A DNA stretch of 8,927 nt from Clostridiales bacterium (GTDB lineage Bacteria; Bacillota; Clostridia; Christensenellales; CAG-138), in contig SFIR01000037.1 in NCBI GenBank assembly GCA_004556165.1, positions 1-8,927 of the forward strand. The letters are read 5' to 3'. The notes beneath the pieces are model-generated. The model ran no database searches. It was not told the DNA's origin and worked only from the letters and a program-made list of their open reading frames with translations. The stretch's first letter is position 1. Every line of letters starts with the position of its first letter. Shown here piece after piece: positions 1 to 6,093 of the stretch. Both the position numbers and the translations under genes were made by a program.

Positions 1-55
1 ATCTCACTGTATTAAGCAAAACTCCTCACTCAAATAAGCATATTTCGCGTAGGGA

Positions 56-102
56 AAGAGGCTGTTGCCTGCAATTAACTTGCATTTGCAACAGCCCCTC
101 TT
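56..102. terminator. Long hairpin, probable terminator of an upstream gene
   Basis: The arms AAGAG+GCTGTTGC (56-68) and GCAACAGC+CC+CTCTT (88-102) pair over 13 bp with a two-C bulge. An inner TGCAA/TTGCA stem (70-74 with 80-84) extends the structure to a five-base loop. The T-tract is poor on both sides (CTCTTAATG on plus, CTCTTTCCC on minus), so the direction is unclear and it may act both ways. It lies between the window edge and the promoter of the first gene, which fits a terminator of a gene outside the window. It could instead be a dispersed hairpin repeat. Confidence 0.5.
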
Positions 103-138
103 AATGTCCGAAATATTCGTTAGTCCTTATATTAACAG

Positions 139-167
139 TGGACAAGTGCAGTATTTTGTGTTAGAAT
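139..167 (+). promoter_or_regulatory. Extended -10 promoter of the polysaccharide-control operon
   Basis: A -35 box TGGACA (139-144, 5 of 6 to consensus) is followed by a 17-bp spacer and a -10 box TAGAAT (162-167, 5 of 6). A TG dinucleotide one base upstream of the -10 (159-160) makes it an extended -10. The predicted start is near 174, giving a leader of about 85 nt before the first gene. I see no riboswitch fold in that leader. This is the only strong plus-strand promoter I find ahead of the run 258-7482. Confidence 0.7.
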
Positions 168-257
168 AAAAATGTATAAAAATGCATACACATTCCCTCG
201 GTCAGCATCGTAAAGCACAGAGATGTTTTCCGTGAAGGAATGTCCGGAGAATCACAG

Positions 258-1133
258 ATGAAACGAAACAGACGGAAATGGCTTATTATATCGCTTTCGC
301 TGCTGATGATAACAGCGGTGGTATTCTTTCTGTACCTGCTGTACGATAGGGTGAACAGCAGGGATATTCCGCCCGTGATAAGCCTTGCTTCGGATGAACT
401 GCATGTGAGCGTGAATGCGACGGATGAAGATCTGCTCGTAGGCGTTTCCGCAATGGACGCGGAGGACGGCGATCTCAGCAGCCGTGTGATCGTCGAAAGC
501 GTATCAAGGTTCATTGATACGGGCAAGAGCATAATAACCTATGCCGTGATCGATTCACATAACAATGTCGTGACCGCTACGCGAACGCTCTACTATACGG
601 ACTATGTTTCGCCTCGCTTCGTCCTCACCGGAGACCTGGAATTCAGCTATACATCAATAATTCGACCGCTCGACTACATCAAGGCATACGACTGCATAGA
701 CGGGGATATTACCGGAAAAATCAGCATGACCCTTCTTGATGAGAATGATTATATCACCTCGATAGGAAGGCATAATGTCGAATTCAGGGTCACTAACAGC
801 CTCGGGGATGTCGCTTCGCTGAGGACCGAGATCGTTGTGAGCGACAGGACGTATACCGAACAGCGCATGATGCCGGATATAGAGCTTTCGACCTATCTTG
901 TCTATATATCCCGAGGCGAGCTTGTGAATCCGAAGGACTATGTAACGAGCGTCACTCTTCAGGGCAGGGAATACACGCCGGAAGAGTATGGGCTGGAGAA
1001 TATCGGAGTGGACTTCGGTGATTTCGATTCATCAACAGCGGGACTGTACAGGATTACGGTCTATTCCGTATTTCAGGATGCCTATGAGGGGACGACATCA
1101 ATGCTCGTGATTGTGCTGCCGGACGATGAATAA
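258..1133 (+). CDS. Membrane-anchored protein with Ig-like (DUF5011-type) domains
   Basis: This 291-residue protein is probably anchored by one N-terminal membrane segment (about residues 8-28, after the basic MKRNRRK) with the rest outside the cell. The body is beta-rich and looks like three Ig-like modules at about 36-113, 117-195 and 207-287. The first two carry the acidic signature of DUF5011/Cry22-type Ig domains (DAEDGDL at 67-73, DCIDGDI at 145-151), followed by the typical pattern of a G, a Y/F-x-V strand and a V/T-rich end strand. There is no sortase motif and no catalytic motif. The start at 258 is preferred because GGAGA (246-250) sits 7 bp upstream; an in-frame ATG at 240 has its purine-rich sequence too close. 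The next gene, a Wzz-kinase, begins 25 bp downstream, so a role in surface polysaccharide assembly or sensing is plausible but inferred. Confidence 0.8.
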   Translation: MKRNRRKWLIISLSLLMITAVVFFLYLLYDRVNSRDIPPVISLASDELHVSVNATDEDLLVGVSAMDAEDGDLSSRVIVESVSRFIDTGKSIITYAVIDSHNNVVTATRTLYYTDYVSPRFVLTGDLEFSYTSIIRPLDYIKAYDCIDGDITGKISMTLLDENDYITSIGRHNVEFRVTNSLGDVASLRTEIVVSDRTYTEQRMMPDIELSTYLVYISRGELVNPKDYVTSVTLQGREYTPEEYGLENIGVDFGDFDSSTAGLYRITVYSVFQDAYEGTTSMLVIVLPDDE

Positions 1134-1158
1134 AGCGAATTAGTATTTGGAGAAGTTA

Positions 1159-2715
1159 ATGCCGAAATTTACACCTAACAACAAAACGGGAAGTACCGGG
1201 AAAAGGGTATCGTTCGATGCCGAAACGGCAATATTCGATCTTGTCAGAAACTGGTGGCTGATACTGATCGGTGCTTTGATCGCTGCGATGATTTCGTATG
1301 TGGTCGTTACCGAGACCTATGAAGAGAAGTACACTTCAAGCGCGACCTTTGTCGTTACGACCAAAGGCACGGTTTCAAGTACCGTTTTTTCAAACCTGAA
1401 TACTGCGAGCAATCTTGCAGAGTCATTCAAGTATATCCTTGACAGCGATGTACTGATGGAAAAGGTTTGCGAAAGTCTGAATATAGATTCGTTCTCGGGG
1501 ACTGTGACATCGACGCTGCTTCCGAATACAAACATTCTTTCGCTGCAAGTAACATCGTCATCTCCGGAGCTGACATTCCGAGTAATCAATGCAATAATCG
1601 AGAACCACCATATCGTTTCCGATACCGTGATCGCAAGCGCCAATATGGACCTTTTGCAAAACCCGACCGTACCGCGTGCTGCGGCTTACGGTATGAACAG
1701 GAACGCAAAGATAAAAAAGTATTCGCTCCTCACCGCACTTGGCATAGCCGTTATGATAGTTGCATTTTCCTGCATCAACGATAGAGTAAAGAACGAGCAG
1801 GATCTCACGAACAGGATAGACTGTGATAAGCTTGCAGCCTTTGAACACGAAAAAACAAAGCGCACACTTCGTTCCGTTGTCAAGCACGGCAAAAAGAATC
1901 TTCTCGTCAATTCTCCGACGACGAGCTTCGGGTACTGCGAGACCTTCCGCCTGTTCAAGACAAAGGTCGAGTACCTGATGAAAAAGGGAAATCACAAGGT
2001 GCTGATGGTAAGCAGCGTTCTGGATGATGAGGGCAAAACAACGATTGCTGCAAACCTTGCGCTTATGCTCGCAATGAGCGGAAGCAAGGTTCTGCTGCTG
2101 GAAGGCGATCTCCTCGATCCCTGCCTTGAAAAGAGACTCGGCGTAAAGATACCTGTCGAATATGATTTCTGTGAATATCTCCTTGAACCGAAGCCGATAC
2201 CGACCCTTCCGAAGCTTGAAGGCGTTGATAATCTCAGCCTTCTCATCTGCAGAAATCTGAATCCCAATTCATCCGAGGCGATAACCTCGCTGAGTATGCA
2301 GGTATTTATGACGGAGGCAAGGGAGTATTTTGACTATATCATCATGGATAGCTCTCCAATGGCATATTCGAGCGATCCGGAAAGCCTTGCGGAGTATGCA
2401 GATGCTGCGATCGTTGTGATAAGGCAGAATCTTGCATCGGCAAAGATGATCAACGATGCCATAGAGAATCTTGAAACGAGCGGAGTATCGGTTCTCGGCG
2501 GCGTACTCAATAATATCGAGCGTATAGGCCTGTTCAATACTGCTGTCGGAGCCGTCGGCGGTTATGGCTACGGCTACGGCAGGGGATATTCGTACGGTTC
2601 GAGAAAAGGAAACCATTATTACGACAACGGCGGTTACGATTACGGCTATGAATATAGCCGCTCGGCCGAAAGCTCCGCTGATAAGGCGAATTCGCATGAG
2701 GAGGTGAAGCACTGA
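1159..2715 (+). CDS. Wzz/CapA-BY-kinase fusion with degenerate kinase motifs (copy 1)
   Basis: This 518-residue protein joins a polysaccharide co-polymerase membrane domain to a bacterial tyrosine (BY) kinase domain. TM1 is at about 31-50, an outer loop of roughly 135 residues follows, a PxxP motif lies at 169-172, and TM2 is at about 188-206. The cytoplasmic part has an oligomerisation-like ExxRxxK (261-267), a Walker A region SSVLDDEGKTT (285-295), Walker A' LLLEGDLLD (312-320) and Walker B IIMDSSPM (394-401). The family usually has PGEGKT, DxDxR and DxPP at these places, so three motifs are altered: PG to DD, first Asp to Glu and Arg to Leu, first Pro to Ser. The lysine of GKTT and the Walker B Asp remain. 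The tail (469-499) has 11 tyrosines in a Gly-rich context. The ATG at 1159 has GGAG 6 bp upstream; a TTG at 1147 overlaps that site. It is probably an inactive or weakly active partner of the next gene's product. Confidence 0.87.
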   Translation: MPKFTPNNKTGSTGKRVSFDAETAIFDLVRNWWLILIGALIAAMISYVVVTETYEEKYTSSATFVVTTKGTVSSTVFSNLNTASNLAESFKYILDSDVLMEKVCESLNIDSFSGTVTSTLLPNTNILSLQVTSSSPELTFRVINAIIENHHIVSDTVIASANMDLLQNPTVPRAAAYGMNRNAKIKKYSLLTALGIAVMIVAFSCINDRVKNEQDLTNRIDCDKLAAFEHEKTKRTLRSVVKHGKKNLLVNSPTTSFGYCETFRLFKTKVEYLMKKGNHKVLMVSSVLDDEGKTTIAANLALMLAMSGSKVLLLEGDLLDPCLEKRLGVKIPVEYDFCEYLLEPKPIPTLPKLEGVDNLSLLICRNLNPNSSEAITSLSMQVFMTEAREYFDYIIMDSSPMAYSSDPESLAEYADAAIVVIRQNLASAKMINDAIENLETSGVSVLGGVLNNIERIGLFNTAVGAVGGYGYGYGRGYSYGSRKGNHYYDNGGYDYGYEYSRSAESSADKANSHEEVKH

Positions 2716-2717
2716 TG
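2699..2717 (+). promoter_or_regulatory. Strong RBS and 1-bp stop/start overlap coupling the two kinases
   Basis: AGGAGGTG (2699-2706) is a near-perfect Shine-Dalgarno inside the end of the first kinase gene. The stop TGA (2713-2715) shares its A with the ATG (2715-2717) of the second. This arrangement usually gives translational coupling, which would help keep the two kinase-like proteins in a fixed ratio. Confidence 0.85.
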
Positions 2718-4259
2718 GCAGATGATCGCAGCAGGGAACGTACTTCATCATCGGGTTCTGAACACTCCGGGTCTCGCTCTTCATCATCGTACGGGACGCA
2801 TAATGATATAAGCAGCGGAACAGAAAAAGCCGGAAAGATAGACCTTATTGAGATATGCAAGGATACCTTCCGAAGCTTCATCGCAAATCTTTGGCTGCTC
2901 CTTATTCTGGCAGCAGTATTCAGCGCAGCGCTTTGCTTAAAAGCAAAGAAGGATTACAGCCCGAGGTACACTGCTCAGGCCACCTTCACCGTCAATGTCC
3001 TCGGCATCAGCGGCAACGGGAGCGATTATTATTCGCAGGGAACTGCGTCACAGCTTTCCGTTACCTTTCCCTCGATACTGACAAGCGGTATCCTCAGCAA
3101 TATGGTCTGCGAGGATATGGGAGTTAAGGCTCTTCCTGCAAGCATTTCGGCATACGTTGAGGGAAGCACGGCGTTATTTACTATTAAAACTACTGCATCG
3201 GACCCGGATAGCGCGTATCTCGTGCTGAAATCGGTGATAAAGGTGTATCCTGAGGTCGCAAGATTTGTTGTTGGCAATACCGAGCTGCTGCTTCTGCATG
3301 AGCCCGAGCTTCCTAAGGAACCGGACAACACAATCAGCTACGGTTCATCAATAAAAATCGGCTGCGCCGCAGCGCTTGCGGTATGCCTCGTGATCGCACT
3401 TCTTGTTGCCGTCACAAGGAAGACCATTAGAAACACAAACGATCTCAAATCCGTGTTCAATCTCCGCTGCGTCGGAAGCGTTCCCTTTGAACGCTCCGTA
3501 AAGCACGGCAAGAGGAAGGAATTTACATCAATTGCGAATGAAAAGGCATCAAAGAATTTTGTCGATTCGATACGCCTTATAAGGTCAAGAACCGAAAAAT
3601 CCATGCAGGAGCATGGTGAAAAGGTGCTTCTCATCGCTTCGTCCATACCGGGCGAAGGAAAGACCACTATCTCGGTCAACATCGCTCTTGCGCTTGCTGA
3701 AAAGGGTAAGCATGTAGTGCTCGTTGACTGTGATATAAGGAAACCTTCCGTAATCGGCGGCTTCAGAGATCTTGCAGATAAGGGCTTAGTGGATTATCTT
3801 CTGCATGAAGCGGAATATGATGAGATAATCGGTCATAAGAATGAGTATCTCGATGTCATAAACGGCATTAGGAACAGCAATTTTGCTGCGGATCTTCTTA
3901 AAAGCGAGAATATGCGGAAGCTCGTTGAGCGGCTTCGCGGTGAGTATGACTATGTTATTCTGGATTCTCCGCCAAGCGCGCTGATGGCGGATGCTCAATC
4001 CATGGTCGGCATTGCCGATTGCGCAATCTATGTCGTATGTCAGGATTACACCCGAAAGAGCCGTATTATTGACGGTATGAACAACCTGAGTTCCCCGAAT
4101 CTGCGCTTCATAGGTTATGTTCTCAACAATTCCAGCAGCAGTACGAATTACGGCAAGTACGGCAAGTACAGCTACGGCAAGTACAGCTTCGATAAGTACA
4201 GCTACGGCAAGTACGGCTACGGCGCATACGGGGCATATTCCAAACCGAAATCAGAATAG
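2715..4259 (+). CDS. Wzz/CapA-BY-kinase fusion, intact tyrosine autokinase (copy 2)
   Basis: This 514-residue protein has the same layout as its upstream neighbour but with complete kinase motifs, so it is the likely active tyrosine autokinase controlling polysaccharide polymerisation or export. A Ser-rich hydrophilic N-terminus (1-40) precedes TM1 (about 57-75). An outer loop of about 135 residues ends in a proline-rich stretch (P197, P200, P203), then TM2 (about 212-233). The kinase shows DxxRxxR (284-290), Walker A ASSIPGEGKTT (308-318, Lys316), Walker A' LVDCDIRKP (336-344; Asp338, Asp340, Arg342) and Walker B VILDSPP (414-420, Asp417). The tail (479-508) carries 11 tyrosines spaced by Gly and Lys, the expected autophosphorylation cluster. 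In Firmicutes the membrane adaptor and kinase are usually separate proteins (CapA/CapB type); here they are fused. No tyrosine phosphatase partner is in the window. Confidence 0.92.
   Translation: MADDRSRERTSSSGSEHSGSRSSSSYGTHNDISSGTEKAGKIDLIEICKDTFRSFIANLWLLLILAAVFSAALCLKAKKDYSPRYTAQATFTVNVLGISGNGSDYYSQGTASQLSVTFPSILTSGILSNMVCEDMGVKALPASISAYVEGSTALFTIKTTASDPDSAYLVLKSVIKVYPEVARFVVGNTELLLLHEPELPKEPDNTISYGSSIKIGCAAALAVCLVIALLVAVTRKTIRNTNDLKSVFNLRCVGSVPFERSVKHGKRKEFTSIANEKASKNFVDSIRLIRSRTEKSMQEHGEKVLLIASSIPGEGKTTISVNIALALAEKGKHVVLVDCDIRKPSVIGGFRDLADKGLVDYLLHEAEYDEIIGHKNEYLDVINGIRNSNFAADLLKSENMRKLVERLRGEYDYVILDSPPSALMADAQSMVGIADCAIYVVCQDYTRKSRIIDGMNNLSSPNLRFIGYVLNNSSSSTNYGKYGKYSYGKYSFDKYSYGKYGYGAYGAYSKPKSE
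4164..4214 (+). repeat. In-frame direct repeat coding the Tyr-rich tail
   Basis: A 21-bp exact repeat occurs at 4164-4184 and 4194-4214, with a period of 30 bp (10 codons). It begins AAGTACAGCTACGGCAAG and encodes K-Y-S-Y-G-K-Y. Shorter TACGGCAAGTA units lie just upstream. In-frame slippage here would change the number of phosphorylatable tyrosines without breaking the gene. Confidence 0.85.
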
Positions 4260-4270
4260 AATTACTTAAG

Positions 4271-4294
4271 GCGATCCGTGGCTCCATGGGTCGC
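4271..4294 (+). other. Intercistronic hairpin between kinase and mutase genes
   Basis: GCGATCCGTGG (4271-4281) and CCATGGGTCGC (4284-4294) pair over 11 bp, with two G-U wobbles when read as RNA and CT between the arms; the innermost pairs probably open to give a larger loop. There is no T-tract after it (TTGTGCCG), so it is a weak intrinsic-terminator candidate. It may be an RNA processing or stability element, or a partial terminator lowering expression of the downstream genes. It sits 11 bp after the kinase stop and well upstream of the mutase RBS at 4319. Confidence 0.55.
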
Positions 4295-4331
4295 TTGTGC
4301 CGAATTTCAGCGAATAACAGGAGAAAAAGCA

Positions 4332-6071
4332 ATGAAAGATTACATAAACGAGTATTCCCGTTGGCTTGCATGCACTGCGGAAGATGAAAAAACGAATAGT
4401 GAGCTGAGGAGCATCGGGAACGATGCCAAGGAGATAGAGGAACGCTTCTATACCGAGCTTGAATTCGGTACGGCAGGCCTTCGCGGAATAATCGGCGCAG
4501 GCACAAACCGCATGAATATCTATGTTGTCAGAAGAGCGAGCGCGGGTCTTGCGAAATACCTCCTAAACTTCAAAAGCGCAAAGACAAAGGGCGTTGCAGT
4601 TGCATATGACTCAAGACATTATTCGAAGGAGTTTGCGGAAGAAACCGCCTGCACACTTGCCGCCTACGGCATCAAATGCTACCTCTATTCCACGCTTCAC
4701 AGCGTGCCGCAGCTTTCATTCACCATCCGCGAAAAGAACTGCATGGCAGGCGTCGTGATTACAGCAAGCCATAATCCCCCCGAGTACAACGGCTACAAGG
4801 TCTATTGGCACCACGGCGGTCAGGTTGCGCCCAAACAGGCGGATGAGATACTCTCCTGCATACGCGCAAGCGATTATTTTGATACGGAAACGGTTTCGCT
4901 TTCATATGCCGTCAACAGCGGTTTGGTGGAAATGATCGGTGAAGATGTCGATGAGGTCTACTATAAAAAGACGATGAGCCTGATGCTCAGGCCCGAGCTT
5001 GTGAAGGAACATGGCGGCGATATTGCCGTCGTCTATACTCCGCTTCACGGCAGCGGATTCGTACCCGTCACCAATGTTCTTCACCGCATCGGCATTAAAA
5101 GGCTATACACCGTTCCGGAGCAGGAGCAGCCGAACGGCTCATTCCCGACTGTAAAAGCGCCGAACCCCGAGGACCCGGATGCATTTACGCTTGCTTCGAA
5201 GCTTGCCGATGAAGTCGGAGCTGACCTGATACTCGCTACCGATCCGGATTCCGATCGCCTCGGTATAGATGTACGCATGGATAACGGGAGCTTTAGGACG
5301 CTTACCGGCAACCAGATAGGCTGCATTCTAATAAAATACCTGCTTTCAACGATGAAGGAGCTGGGGACTCTGCCGAGTAACGGGCTTGTTGTCAAATCCC
5401 TTGTCAGCACTTCGCTTGCCGATGCCATTTGCCGCAGTTACGGCGTGACCATGCGACATGTACTGACGGGCTTCCGCTTCATCGCAGAACAGATAGATCT
5501 TGCCGAAGCGACCGGTGAGTTCAAATTCATCTTCGGCTTCGAGGAGAGCTACGGCTTCCTGGCAGGGGGCTATTCACATGATAAGGATGCGATTTGCGCA
5601 GCTATGCTCGCTGCCGAAGCAGCGGTGTATTATTCAACTGAGGGTAAGACCCTGTATGATGTGCTGAACGACATCTATGCGGAGTATGGTTTCTATATCG
5701 AAACGACTAAGTCCTATACATTATCGGGCAAAGCCGGCATGGAAGCCATAGCGGATACCATGGAACAGCTGAGAAAGCATCCGCTCCCCACTGTTGCAGA
5801 TGAGGCTGTCCTGAGTTATGAGGATATTTGGGAAGGGACTAAGCTCTATATAAGCAGCGGAGAAACGGAAAAACTCAATTTCCCGTCATCAAATGTGCTG
5901 AGGTATAATCTGTTTGGCGATGCTTGGGTAATCGTGCGCCCGAGTGGAACGGAGCCAAAGCTGAAGCTGTATGTCGGAGCAAAGGCGGATACGAAAGAAA
6001 AAGCGGCGGAGCGCGTTAAGAAGCTCACCTCCGCCTCGGATGACGTACTGAGCAGGTATCTTTATAAATAA
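4332..6071 (+). CDS. pgcA: Phosphosugar mutase (alpha-phosphoglucomutase, PgcA type)
   Basis: This cytoplasmic enzyme of 579 residues belongs to the alpha-D-phosphohexomutase superfamily and probably interconverts glucose-6-phosphate and glucose-1-phosphate, the entry to UDP-glucose and surface polysaccharide precursors. All four active-site elements are visible: the phosphoserine loop TASHNPPEYNGYK (144-156, Ser146), the metal loop DPDSDR (304-309), the sugar-binding FEESYG (403-408) and the phosphate-binding RPSGTE (536-541). The N-terminal EFGTAGLRG (44-52) is also typical. Length and the NPPEYNGYK form match the Bacillus PgcA/YhxB group better than short phosphoglucosamine mutases. The start at 4332 is chosen for AGGAG at 4319-4323 with an 8-bp spacer; an upstream in-frame GTG at 4278 lies inside the intercistronic hairpin. 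Phosphomannose or phosphopentose specificity cannot be excluded from sequence alone. Confidence 0.93.
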   Translation: MKDYINEYSRWLACTAEDEKTNSELRSIGNDAKEIEERFYTELEFGTAGLRGIIGAGTNRMNIYVVRRASAGLAKYLLNFKSAKTKGVAVAYDSRHYSKEFAEETACTLAAYGIKCYLYSTLHSVPQLSFTIREKNCMAGVVITASHNPPEYNGYKVYWHHGGQVAPKQADEILSCIRASDYFDTETVSLSYAVNSGLVEMIGEDVDEVYYKKTMSLMLRPELVKEHGGDIAVVYTPLHGSGFVPVTNVLHRIGIKRLYTVPEQEQPNGSFPTVKAPNPEDPDAFTLASKLADEVGADLILATDPDSDRLGIDVRMDNGSFRTLTGNQIGCILIKYLLSTMKELGTLPSNGLVVKSLVSTSLADAICRSYGVTMRHVLTGFRFIAEQIDLAEATGEFKFIFGFEESYGFLAGGYSHDKDAICAAMLAAEAAVYYSTEGKTLYDVLNDIYAEYGFYIETTKSYTLSGKAGMEAIADTMEQLRKHPLPTVADEAVLSYEDIWEGTKLYISSGETEKLNFPSSNVLRYNLFGDAWVIVRPSGTEPKLKLYVGAKADTKEKAAERVKKLTSASDDVLSRYLYK

Positions 6072-6093
6072 CGCTTTTTCGATAGGAGATTAT

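Noticed and set aside
172..213. Short leader ORF of 13 codons after the first promoter
   Set aside because: No ribosome binding site, start at or before the predicted transcript start, and no run of regulatory codons; not supportable as a leader peptide.
240..257. Upstream in-frame ATG at 240 for the Ig-like protein
   Set aside because: The purine-rich GAAGGA abuts the ATG with no usable spacing, whereas the ATG at 258 has GGAGA at 7 bp and begins with the basic stretch typical before a membrane anchor.
1147..1158. TTG start giving four extra residues on the first kinase
   Set aside because: The TTG overlaps the GGAG that serves the ATG at 1159.
2534..2881. Minus-strand open frame across the junction of the two kinases
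   Set aside because: Its Ser/Arg-rich translation mirrors the repetitive Gly-Tyr and Ser-rich codons of the real genes; no start signal.
4141..4238. Possible CRISPR-like or regulatory repeat array
   Set aside because: The repeats are in frame, short-period and encode the Tyr-Gly-Lys tail; there are no unique spacers.
4278..4331. GTG start extending the mutase by 18 residues
   Set aside because: It falls inside the hairpin at 4271-4294, has no RBS, and the ATG at 4332 has AGGAG at proper distance.
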